From contig NW_008481810.1 in NCBI RefSeq assembly GCF_000365145.1, forward strand, positions 2,108,001 to 2,172,000: 64,000 bases of DNA, in the 5' to 3' direction. The notes under the pieces are model-generated. The model saw only the letters and a program-made list of their open reading frames with translations. It had not been told where the DNA came from and ran no database searches. The position numbers and the translations under genes were made by a program. Source of the DNA: Cyphellophora europaea CBS 101466. Taxonomy: Eukaryota; Ascomycota; Eurotiomycetes; Chaetothyriales; Cyphellophoraceae. Below are positions 53,795-64,000 of this stretch, piece by piece. How positions within the stretch are numbered: the first letter of the stretch is position 1; each line of letters starts with the position of its first letter.

Positions 53795-54282
53795 CTCTGT
53801 AGAATGTGTGTCAGTCTTTTTGCTTGTGCGGCGATTTTGGGAATGGCGGGCGCAGGCCTGTTTGCGGGACTCTGCGCAGAGGCTGGAGCGGGACAACGGA
53901 TATAGGGTCGTGGGAAAGACCAGTGCGCGTGGCAGAGATCGAGTAGGAGGGCTTACTGGCGACGTTGATGGACAGAGATCGATCGGAGGAGGTGGTGTCG
54001 AAGAGTAGTGAGGTCGCTGGCGATTAGATGCAGTCCTGAGAAAAGCCAAGCTTCGGATTTCAGTGTGCGTTTTGGCCAAGATTACAGTGTCACGTGAAGA
54101 TCTGCTCCGGCGGCCAGCAGCGAGTTTTGCGCAATCCGGTGGATCTTCTGACACGAGTTGCCGTCTACTATAAGCTCTGGGAGGCTGTCTCGACTTCACT
54201 CCTGCCTCTACTTTGGTCAATGCAATAATAACGGAGGCAAACAAACGATTGGTGAGAGCACCAGCTCTCTGCCATTATCAGG
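53795..54282. other. divergent promoter and leader of RPS23
   Basis: 488 bp between RPS23 and an unknown plus-strand gene. It contains the inferred 5' UTR intron of RPS23 (53956-53797, 160 nt). Confidence 0.55.
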
Positions 54283-55348
54283 ATGGCGGGCTCATCGCGA
54301 AATATTCCGCAGCTCGAGACACCGATTGGAGATGGCCACTCTCCGCCAACGGCGAGACCCAAGCTGGCAGGCCAGAACAGAACAACTACAGCTCGGCTGC
54401 CTCCACCAACGTTGTTCAAGGGCCCACCGTCCAAAAATGCATCGCACATCTCGTTGGTTCTCCCAGACGAGAGTCAGCGAAGAGATCAAGACTCTACTAA
54501 TCGGAGTCGTGGGTTGCCTCGACCGTCCAAAATACCGCCGGCTACTTCTTTCTCTGGGAGTTCATTTCGCCACCCATCCATTCGTGTCGATGAGTTCAGG
54601 GCAGAAAGCCATTGGGCAGAGATGCAGAAGACGCTGGCGGACGTCGAACTGTCCGCTATGAATCCGTCGCATGTATTTGGCGCAGACCATGCCAAGGCGC
54701 TCGAGGATTTGAGGACTGCACAATTATCGTTGGCTCAAGCCTGGGCGAAGAGTGAAGCTGACGAGATCACGGACCATGAGAATGTCGATGCTGAAGGAGG
54801 CGATGTCAGTGCAGGCACCAATTTTGGCCTCCCAAGCAGCAAGCGTGGCAGTCGCAGCAACAGCGCGTCTGGGGACAGAACGTTGGAGCAAGAAACCGAA
54901 AGGGATATTCAACTTGCTAGACGACGAAGGGAGGCCAACGATCGTTATTTCCAACAAGTAAATCGTGGCGTGTTGGATGTGGTGCTGCGGCTGGACGAGG
55001 TTGCAAGCGCAATGAGACGTGTTGAGCGCGAGAGCAGAGAAATCTGGAATGACGATGACAGTGCTCTGAGCGCGGGCGATGCAGAGCTTACCGGCACCGA
55101 AAGTGGCGATTTTGTCGAAACTCCAACTGATGCCAGCGCGAGCGTGTTGGCAGACAGTCCTATGAGCCACAGGACGTGAGACGAGAAGGGGAAATGCTGA
55201 CTAGATTATTTCTAGGGTGGCCTTCGAGGGACAACCACTCTCTAATAGCCACTATAACTCGCAGCCAGGTCAGATGCAGCAGTATGAATCGGAAGGGCCC
55301 AGTGGTAGAGACAGCTTTTGTCCACTGAACAGGACCTGCTCACTTTGA
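54283..55348 (+). CDS. unknown protein, disordered N-terminus and coiled C-terminus
   Basis: Either a single exon ending at 55179 (298 residues), or two exons with a 40-nt intron (55176-55215, GTGAGA donor, CTGAC branch, CTAG acceptor) ending at 55348 (341 residues). The spliced tail reads TVAFEGQPLSNSHYNSQPGQ and then MQQYESEGPSG; it looks coding and joins in phase, so I prefer it, though 40 nt is short for an intron. Residues 1-100 are disordered; AEMQKTLADVELSAMNPSHV to about 165 and RRREANDRYFQQVNRGVLDV are helical and look conserved. I do not recognise the family. It shares a promoter region with RPS23. Confidence 0.7.
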
Positions 55349-56068
55349 GAGCGGGCATCCTTCGATCCGATCAACAGCCATCGCACTGACGTATGGCTCG
55401 CTCCTATCTCACACTAGCACCAGGGTGCCCGTTGAACATGTCCAAGGTCGACAAGAGCGCCCTCTCCCGAGCATTGTGAGCTCACCAATGCAAATTGCAG
55501 AAACCATAGCGGGTCACGGCCGACGAACTACGGTCTGTACACAAATGATTCTGAGAATTCGGGAAGGGTCCATGGAGCTCGGGTCAATTACGCCTGTGAC
55601 GGCTACAAGCAGTGAAACCGAGATGTGTTGGAGTAGTAATGGGCGTGTGTTCTTGCAAGGTAATGAATATAGATGCCTCCCCACTACTGGCAGAGGTTTC
55701 CTTTATGCCTGGTATCCATGTGCCATGGAATTTGTATCAACACAAAAGAGGATACTGCTATCACTACGTGCTCATCGCCAGCCACACTCTTCGATTTTCC
55801 TCTGCGGATCGTGTACTATGTGATATCGGCCAGACAGTAGATGTGAGAACAATAATGCCACGCTCAATGGTATACTAGAGGCAGCCTTACGGGCAGTTAT
55901 TGGGGAAGTGGGGCCCGCTGCCTCTGCTGTGTCAGTGAGCAACAAGCGGGTGTAGCGCATCCGCGCCGAAACCCCTCGTTGCTTCAGACGAACCCTCTCT
56001 GTACGCACCAACTGCTCACGTCCTCACCATTGTCGAAGCGCAGAGACCTTGTTCCTATTGCAGCGGAA
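55349..56068. other. intergenic region without a supported gene
   Basis: 720 bp; the plus frames 55425-55823 and 55612-55878 show no domain and no intron structure. Confidence 0.45.
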
Positions 56069-56962
56069 ATGGCGTCGTATCTCTCGTACTTCACGTCCAG
56101 CAACTCTACGACTTCAACGCCGCCATACGGCGCACCCACTCCGCCCCCGAACGCGGCAAGTTCGACTTGGTCAAGCACATTCTCATCGCGCATTGCCACA
56201 CTTCGGAAAGCTTTGACAAAGGACGCGGAGGAGGACGACCCGGACTATGAAGACTGTTCACACGTTTCCAACGTGCTCCGTGCATATTACACAGAGAAAG
56301 GTCGGACATTTCCTGAGTGGCTTCCACCAGATCCGAAGAAGCCAGCGCCCGCTCCGGTAGTGCAACAAAATATTTACAGTCAGTATAGCGGCGGATATGG
56401 CTCGCAATACGGTAGTCAACCGGACTTTGGAAGAAACAGCTCAGCTGGACAAGGAGGACTTTCAGACCTATGGGACTCGTCGCCTGCGCCAGCGGCGGCA
56501 GCGGCACCACAACCCCAGAGCCTTCGAGCACCCCGTCCAACACCACAGTCTCTGCGGTCGCATGACGGTTCCATGAGCCAGCAGGCAGGCGCGGTTCCAT
56601 CTTATGCTCAACAGTCCTCGGCCGCCAGACCCCTCCCAAGTCAGCGGGCAGGCAGTTTTCAGAACACAGCTTCGGCAACCCCAGCTGCGATGGGATCACG
56701 AGATCGTCTCCGTGCGCGACTACAGGGTGGAAGTAGCGGGAGAAGCTCTCCTGCGCCCCAAGGCCAGTCGTCTTTTTCTGGATCGGCAAATAGCTACGAT
56801 TCAGGGAGCGGGGGTTCGCCTTACGTGTCTGCTTCTGACCCGTGGGCCAGTGGCGGAGGCAACCCATACTCCGGTTCGGGGACTCCAAATTCCTACGGTA
56901 CAGCTCCTCCTCCCCGACAGCGTCCAGGTGGTCTTCCTTCGGGCCCACGTGGTCCACGATGA
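56069..56962 (+). CDS. MSO1: MSO1-like Sec1-binding protein
   Basis: Single exon, 297 residues. The N-terminal 90 residues match the Mso1 N-terminal type: MASYLSYFTSSNSTTS, then SSRIATLRKALTKD and HVSNVLRAYYTEKGRTFPEW, ending LPPDPKK. In yeast Mso1 binds the SM protein Sec1 and the Rab Sec4 and helps SNARE assembly in exocytosis. The remaining 200 residues are Gly/Ser/Gln/Pro-rich low complexity (many YGSQ and GSG blocks) and probably disordered. An in-frame upstream ATG would add 30 residues without conservation, so the MASYLS start is chosen. The assignment rests on the N-terminal segment only. Confidence 0.8.
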   Translation: MASYLSYFTSSNSTTSTPPYGAPTPPPNAASSTWSSTFSSRIATLRKALTKDAEEDDPDYEDCSHVSNVLRAYYTEKGRTFPEWLPPDPKKPAPAPVVQQNIYSQYSGGYGSQYGSQPDFGRNSSAGQGGLSDLWDSSPAPAAAAAPQPQSLRAPRPTPQSLRSHDGSMSQQAGAVPSYAQQSSAARPLPSQRAGSFQNTASATPAAMGSRDRLRARLQGGSSGRSSPAPQGQSSFSGSANSYDSGSGGSPYVSASDPWASGGGNPYSGSGTPNSYGTAPPPRQRPGGLPSGPRGPR

Positions 56963-58785
56963 ACGAGCCTCAAGAAAACAAGTCTGCTGACTGATGCGTC
57001 TTTACATGGAATGAAACATCCTTGGAGCTGAGGCTGCATATTCACTGCCTGGAGATGCACAGTAAGCTAGCTGTGGCGGGCAACTGAAGCAAATGAGCAT
57101 ACAAAGGCGATGGCATCTCCTTGGTATGGCCTATGGGCGCCTGTGGATGGTGAGCGCGACGTTGACGCTTGTCGTACAAGGTCTTCTCAGAAGCCTCTGA
57201 TTGCACGGCTTCGCAACGACTAGGTGCCGACAATGTGGTGCGCTACTGCATGTATGGGGCTTTCAGCTTGGGCCGCCCTACCAGAAGTCTGCTAGGATCT
57301 TGCAAATGATCCGAATCAGTTAGTCTCACCAGGATGGAAGTCCCCTTCTAATGCAGGGCTGTGGTACGGATACTGATGCTCGTGCTGGCCTGAATCTTGC
57401 TCGGCGGGCCGTTGCAGGCCGGAGACCGGGTAACTGGTAGACGATGCACAGCCTCGTACACACCTCTCATGCTGAGTGGGCCGCATACAACAGTGTATCG
57501 TTTCCGATCGAACAACTAGCTTCTACAGAGACTCGGCTGTCGGAACTTCCTACCAGTCTCGAGTCACCGTCAAGGCTCTGGCATAAGCACCAGCCCCGGA
57601 TCAGGATTCTTCGGGCCAAAAGATTACCAGTTTCTCGAACCACGCTCAGCTTCTACCCGATTGGGCAACGTGGGGTCCAAGACATATCAGAATCAAGCCA
57701 TCTCACTAATCTTGGCGGCACCATCAGCCACAGCTTTGTCCCAAAGCGTCTGTCCTGCACGTTCTCGCGTCTCCCTTGCCACTCTTCGGCAAGGCTATGA
57801 TCCGCCACCATCATCGCAGCTTCTCGATTGACCCCCATTGAAGCTTCCAATCGTTCCATGACGTGATGCTTAGTCGCCAACGATGACCTAAGTTCTGACT
57901 AGATGCTCCCCCAGAGTGTATACAGCCCTAGGAGCTGAATACTGCCCCTGATCTTGCCCACTTGACCACTTGGCCACGATCTCAGCCACTAGCCATTTTG
58001 CGGTTGTCGCCCGTAGGGCTGATGAATAGCACGACAAGTACTATGTCATTAACGCCAGCAGGGGGTCTCAGAGTGCCTTGGACCTTTTGCTTGCCTGTCA
58101 GAGTGGTAACGAACTGACCCGGCAATATGATGCTCACGCCCAGAAAGGCACTTGGCTACGAGAGGTTCTTCCGCCTGTCAATTGACCTCTTTGACCGCAG
58201 GTTCGCTGCCCTCATACCATAAGAGGGCCCTGTGCGCCTCTCTCGGGGTGGGAAAAGCATGCTGCACAATCGTTCATCGGACATAGAAGGACAAAAGCAA
58301 ACGCCCGTCTCTTCGTCATCTACATTACTGGTCTTGGAAAGTGTACTGCTCTAGTCCAGCCTTGACCTCAAGAACGATTCTCCGCCTTGGGCACTACGAT
58401 TCCTTGCCCGAGCTGCTGCACCCTGACTAATTTTTTCACCACACCCTCTACCTTAAGTGTTTTGGTTTCGACGTATGCTGCAGGCGCGTATTCGACTATC
58501 TTAGCTCCTCAGCCGTTACATACCAAAACATTATTCCGACGTCAAACCTGCAGTATTGACGGGAAAGTGCGTGTATGGAGGACAGCCCCGAGCTTTCAGG
58601 CAAGCTTCCAAGACCTTATACTATATCTACAGCCCATTCTCACAGATATCGCAGATACTGATCAGCCCGCGACCTCTTCTGGACAGCAGGACAGGCAGCC
58701 TTCTACTCAGCAGGTCGATCCGATCGACGTACCCGCCTCCGAACCAACATTCGCTGGACTACACGCAGCAGAGATCGACGCCACG
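56963..58785. other. long intergenic region, no supported gene
   Basis: 1.8 kb. Frames at 57444-57800 and 57880-57653 have no domain. From about 58387 an open frame runs without ATG-supported conservation into the next gene; it may be leader, or extra N-terminal coding sequence. Confidence 0.4.
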
Positions 58786-59593
58786 ATGTCACGACATTCG
58801 CCCACGTCCACGTCAGGACGCTCACCCCGGCAGTATCAGCTTGTGTCCCCGGGTACGCCAGTCGACCCTCGGGCGATGAGCCAAGTTAGTCCCGGCTTCA
58901 TTTTTGTAAATTCCTTTGTCCATGCGTGTGATTTTGATCCCACCCCTTTCATTTGTCTTTCCTATAAATTCCATTTGTGTGTATCTCTCCTTGCTTCGGT
59001 CTTGCTTCGCATCGCGCACTCAAGTTCGGGGCTCAGCTCACTGACATGGCTGCAGAACAACAAAGATCAGCTGATCCAATCCTTGAGGACGCACCGGGTC
59101 AACACGATTACGGAACTGCGTCGCATCGAGAAGATCTTTGCGTACCTTGACTCGGCCGAGGTCACAGAGCCCATGACCAGCGCGTGGCGCCACTACGTCA
59201 ACTCGAATAACCTGCTGAACGAACTTCGTGGACTGACCAAGCGCATACCTTTCAGCTCCGAGTGCCTGGACGAGGCCAAGCAGCTCGTGGTCAACGATCC
59301 GAACAGCGTCCGCAGCTGGAACTTTTGCTGGTTGGTGCTTGTCAAGATGGAACGAGAGTACGTTGGGTGAATGTTCAGTCTACCCTGCAACCCGATCTAA
59401 CTCTTTGCTTAGGAATCTTGTGGCGAAACATGCACGGGTCCTTGCAGCGAAACCACATACCTGGGGTGGCAAGAAGCCAACCAAAGCCGAATTCGACCGC
59501 CTTGTCGAAGCCACCAAGACCGAGTGGACAACGGCTCTCAGGCAGATGCTCAAGCACTGGGATGGTAAGCCGCCTAGCACGACCGGCCGCTGA
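58786..59593 (+). CDS. unknown protein, three or four exons
   Basis: Exons 58786-58884, 59056-59357 and 59413-59593 give 193 residues. The first exon is Ser/Pro-rich (MSRHSPTSTSGRSPRQYQ). The second carries a helical piece (NNKDQLIQSLRTHRVNTITE) and the likely core (VTEPMTSAWRHYVNSNNLLN, then LTKRIPFSSECLDEAKQLVV); the third ends EWTTALRQMLKHWD. Intron 1 (171 nt, GTTAGT donor) is a multiple of three with no stop. A further intron at the end (donor GTAAGC at 59567, acceptor AAG at about 59621) would replace the short GKPPSTTGR tail with a longer basic tail ending near 59737. No family is recognised. The frame is open upstream of the chosen ATG, so the start is uncertain. Confidence 0.55.
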
Positions 59594-62500
59594 TTGCCTT
59601 TGTGCACGACAAATCAAGAAGGTGGTCCATGTCGCCACGGGCAGGCACCAAGACAGGCACCAGAGCATCCACGTGGGACCCAGCGATCCGGACAGCGCGA
59701 TGGTGTGCAGCGAAAGAACTGGGAGACGTGCCGCTGATGATGCAGGAGGAAGGATGAAGCGAAATGCTCCAGGAGCGCCGCATTAGCTGCTGGCAGTGTA
59801 CGATACTGTGCTCATTCGTTCTATTGTGTTGTCACGAGGCTACCGGGGTGGCCACTGGCCATCGCAAAGGGCCATTGACAGCAGCTTATCTAAAGAATTT
59901 GCCCCTTAGAATTCAGCCTTTATAATTCCACCAGTCTCGCTTACCGCAGTCTCTCGCCACCTCGCTCTGACTACATCTGCATATCGTTAGCTTCGTGCAA
60001 CCACGCGAAAGGCAGCAGTCTAGCCCCGGAGCAGCGGACGAGCTCACTGTCTCTCGAACGTCATTGAAGCAGTGCACAACATATGTGGCATCTAGGCGAA
60101 GAAGCTGAACGAGGCATTTTGGGGGATACGATACGCCCGAGAGCCGAGTAGAGGTAGGGCTTCGTCATTTGGACAAGCCACCAGAGCCACTTCCAGCCTC
60201 GGCGACTAGAGCCAACAGGGCGCAAGCTTCCGATCGATTACCACGGACACGCATGTAGTGTTCAAGACGGTCTGAAATGATTGACAATTCGGTATAGGGA
60301 TGCATCTATCTGACAAATGCTATCTATCAAGCGAGGTGTTGCTGCTCGGGACTGATCGACGATTCTGCACACCACGAGTTAGGAGAGAGGATCGAGTATT
60401 CCATGCCATTCGAATCGAGTTTAGTAGTGGATCGATCGTCTAACATCGACCGGCATGGCAAGCGGTTCTCGAAGGATACAATACAATTGTCACGCACTTT
60501 AGCCCTGCCTACTTGAGTAATTATCGATCAATCCGGTAGCTATTGACAAAGTCGCGTGTTGCTGACTAGTACTGTAGGATGGCCAGCTGTACCTGCCTTG
60601 TGTCTACTGCGCGGGAGCTCCAAAGGACGAAACAGTGAGATGACGGCATTCCAGAAGACAGCGCCTCATACGGATGCTGTGTTTCCCCTGTCGCTCATAG
60701 ATTCGCCCAGCCGGATCGCAGGCCCAACAAGAAGGGAAGCCGGTCTTAGTAATCTGGACGGGCTTGGAAGGTGTACCAAGACCAATTCCACATCATGTTT
60801 TCTGCGACCTTCTATCAACACACCCCGATCCCTGGTGCCTACCTATAGCCGTTTTCAGGGAACTCAACGCATTACGGCCATAGACAAGAACGGTAATTAA
60901 TCTGTACATTGATCGGGCAAGTCGATCCAAGCCGGGGTATCGAGAATGTCGATCCGAAGCTCTGATTGGTTCGTACCCGTCCCTTCGGAAGGCGTGCTTT
61001 TGCCGTGGTCGCCTTCTCCTTCTCACTTCCACAACCTTTGCCGCAACAGTATCGCTTCTGCGACGTCCTCATTCGTCTAACGTATTTGACAGCAAGCGGC
61101 GCTCTTGCAAATCGATACGGTGGCGACATCATGCAACCTCTCCCACGGTTCCACGCCCCGCCAGTCCTCACCACGACCGATCCTGGCCGCCTCGCACCTG
61201 TCGTGACTTCTTACCCCCTTCAGACTCGTCGTTACAACTTTGCACTTCTCTGAATCGGGCAATTGCCTCGTACAAAAGAGTTCAGCCACTATAAAGCCTT
61301 CCGAGTGACCCAACACAGCCTTCTGCAGCGCTGCCGTGGGTAGGCTGTCCTTTGCAATGCTGCTGGGAGCCAGGTCGCTATCGAATTGTCCCTGCGCTTA
61401 CCACGCTACCTCTGTGGCAAGAAATCGCTGCCCGCTTTTGGTAGCCCGGTGGAGCGAGCTAAGCACCTACATGAAGCCCCTTTCTTCAGCCAGTGTCGCC
61501 ACCAGAAGGTGCCAATGTGGTTCCAACCATGTAACGACACCAGCCAAGAACCGCACCACTTCATCATGAGAGGTGATTCAGGGCTCATGGGACTTTGGAT
61601 GAGCGTCGAATAAGCACTAATCCGATGAGATTCTCCGTGCGAACCACTCTTGGTGCATAAGATGACCTACTAACTCTATAGCACAGGCGTCTGCCCACAA
61701 TGTCATTGGCTGACGTTTCGAAGGCTCAGGCCCGCGACATATCGATGACTATCTCAACGCCCCACTGTATGAATCAAACTAGCCTCAGTCCACAGGTGCG
61801 GCTGTTGCAACGGTTGACCGTGCTGGCAGTGCTGGACACTGTCAATACCTCCCGGCATACGCCGACCTGCGAGGTCCTGCAACGAGCCGAACCCTGATGT
61901 GCGAGAGAACCAATACCGTCGACTAGCTGAGCGGCCGCGCGGCAAGTTGGACAGCCTATATCAGCGTAGTTCCGGACGAACCCAGACAAAGGACTTCACT
62001 ATCATCATTCCGCTGACTGAGCAGTGCTTCCTTAGCAGGAAACACTTGACTCAGCAGCAAAAGAACCCACAAAGAGGCAGGGGCCACAATAAATTGCCCA
62101 GAATTGTAGGGATGTCCGCGACAGGACCCGCTTGCTCGGGCTGAAGCAAGCCGGCAACCCCCAACAGGCCCGGAGACTGGTCCCTGACCCATGGTTCAGC
62201 ACACCGCCGAATCTCGCATTTGATGACTTTGCACCAACTGAAAGTCCTGCTGCATCCATGCTTTGCGGTGCTCCACGTGTGCGAGCGGGACCCACTACTA
62301 GGTCGACAATGAAGTGTCATCACTTTGGGCCCCTTTGCAAGATCACCGAGCTAAGTTTTACCACCGACGCCTCGACAATGGTGATAGATCCTACAGTATT
62401 GCAACCACCCGAGGACTTGTCCGCATTGTTTTAGTCGCTGCTCCAAGTGAAGCCGACATACGGGGGTCTCTGTCCATGCTTGCCACGACTGCATGGCCAC

Positions 62501-64000
62501 CGTCCCAGAACTGTTCTGCAGGCTACGAGACGCTTTTGCCACATATGTGTGAGGGAGTCTGGATGCACAAGGTGGCGCACTCGCTTTTTTGAAGGACGGT
62601 CTGGTAACCCTCGCGCCCATATGAGTATTGGTATCAAAAGCAGCCTCTCCATCATCCCACCCGAAACGGCTCACGTCACGGGTCCTAACCTCGTGGATTT
62701 CATGGCCGCCTTTCGCCTTCGGCTCCAACGACTCTCCGCAACCGGTCAATGTCTGATGGGCCTCGCTGCCCACATTGGCTCTGCAACGATCCACACTCCT
62801 TCAGCTAGCTCGGCTAGGCCATTCCTTGGACTTGACGCGGTCACGATTTCTTGCAGATCTGCAACGATTTACTCCTTGGTGATCACGTCTTCCGGCTAGC
62901 ATTTGGCATTTTTTGCTTCTCATCGCCGATGACCACGAGACCTCAAGAACACTGCCGAACAAAGCATCCCATGTTGGTGATATTTGCAAGCCAGAATTCA
63001 ATGCCGCAGCATGCTTGTCAAGAACGATCTAGTCGCGCCCCGGTCAACTGAGCATAAACCGGAATAATTCTGTTATATAGTCGTTTCGGCTGAACATTCG
63101 ACCAAGCCTACAGCGTGCGCAAAGAGAGCCGCATTCGAAAAGGAGTTGACTGTGTTTCCGTACATGCGTTTCACTGAACACGCCAGCCATAGGTATTGTC
63201 ACTCTATCCCAGATTTTGGAGTACGGCACTGCACGATTTTCTCGAATTAGATGGATGGGAGGAGCACTTTACGAGACCCACCTATTCACAGCCAATCTGC
63301 AACCGCGACTCACGACCAGCGTTGTGCTTCGAGGAATATTCGCTACACAAGCCCTGCCCGGCACGTGCCTTCAACTGTCTACCAAACACTTTCTCCGGTT
63401 GGCTGGAACTGGGGAACAGTTTCAGAAGTCGTGGTCCGACTATGATCGGTCATGCAGACTATCGAGCCGAGCACCTTGCAGCCTGCATGACACGGGAACC
63501 CGGCTTGCCAGACCGGTAATGAACGGCCCTGCAGGACTTTTGGGCTCCAGGCTCGCTCTCCTGAGCACGTTCACTCCTGGGACCCGAAGTTTCGTTGCCC
63601 CTCACCTCGTCACCCTCGGGAGATATTGATGTTGGTGCTGGTGCTAGTTCTAGGTGGGGCCTGTTTCCCCTCCTCGACTGGCTAATCGGGGGTTGGGGGT
63701 GGTGCAAGTACTCAGCACATATTGGGGGTTTCTGCGGTAAGTGACCGTCACATGTATTAATGTTGACAGGACGTTACAGGTTCGCACCGTACGAGGACAT
63801 GTACTAGACGGATTCGCGCAAAGTAATTGCAGTATAATCGTTTCTTGAGGCTGTTCTCTCGCGGTCACCGCAATGTTTCTGCCGGGCACAGAGAATTCAA
63901 CATCGTTGACCATATTTACTAGGCGAGTACAGTAAAGACTTCGATCGTGAGATATTCACATATTAGAAGGGGCGCGAAGAACAAGAACCACGTAGGAACA
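59594..64000. other. gene-poor tail, no supported gene
   Basis: About 4.4 kb. Many short frames on both strands (longest 147 codons, minus, 62794-62351) have no domain, no paired splice sites restoring a longer frame, and no codon-like composition. I see no terminal repeats, transposase motif, tRNA or telomere repeat. Base composition is not the AT-rich kind left by RIP. It may be regulatory, a decayed element, or simply spacer. Confidence 0.5.

Noticed and set aside
53474..54244. A 256-codon minus frame starting upstream of RPS23
   Set aside because: The extra N-terminal part is leader and the 5' UTR intron read in frame; uS12 begins at 53794.
61336..62794. Several overlapping frames of 60-150 codons in the right-hand tail
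   Set aside because: No motif, no coherent splice structure and no agreement between frames; treated as chance.

Overview
The window looks like chromosomal DNA of a filamentous ascomycete (Pezizomycotina; Dothideomycetes is my guess from general protein flavour, not proven). Reasons: dense genes on both strands, short GT-AG introns of about 48-80 nt with CTAAC/CTGAC branch sites, several Zn2Cys6 regulators, and fungus-specific families (SIP5, AXL2, SUR7/PalI, MSO1, mannitol-1-phosphate dehydrogenase, and an arginine attenuator peptide uORF). Gene models below were built by hand from reading frames, splice sites and family knowledge; nothing was searched against a database.

Layout. 1-1.3 kb: nothing convincing. 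1.3-9.3 kb: a Zn2Cys6 regulator; the small subunit of arginine-specific carbamoyl-phosphate synthase with its leader peptide uORF; a coiled-coil protein; SIP5. 10.2-17.2 kb: a nucleolar RRM protein, a second Zn2Cys6 regulator, a tetraspanin, a third Zn2Cys6 regulator. 17.7-25 kb: pyruvate decarboxylase, Rab escort protein, a fourth Zn2Cys6 regulator. 25.3-38.5 kb: a putative SMC5/6-associated protein, V-ATPase subunit E, a NIPA-like Mg transporter, a short-chain dehydrogenase, the MADS-box factor MCM1, an unknown gene with a reading-frame problem, and mannitol-1-phosphate 5-dehydrogenase. 40-47.8 kb: a SUR7/PalI membrane protein, the tiny gamma-tubulin complex protein MZT1, the cadherin-like AXL2, and a GNAT acetyltransferase with an apparent frameshift. 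48.5-59.6 kb: a PP2C phosphatase, choline-phosphate cytidylyltransferase, ribosomal protein uS12, two unknown proteins and an MSO1-like exocytosis protein. 59.6-64 kb: a gene-poor tail.

How they work together. Most genes are unrelated housekeeping functions; there is no biosynthetic cluster despite four Zn2Cys6 regulators in 25 kb. Loose themes are arginine supply, fermentation and mannitol metabolism (PDC, M1PDH), and membrane traffic or polarity (MRS6, MSO1, AXL2, SUR7, tetraspanin).

The strongest unusual signals are an arginine attenuator uORF interrupted by two introns with a 13-nt central exon, two GC-AG introns (VMA4 and the PP2C gene), the 75-codon MZT1 gene split over three short exons, and two genes with +1 reading-frame discrepancies.
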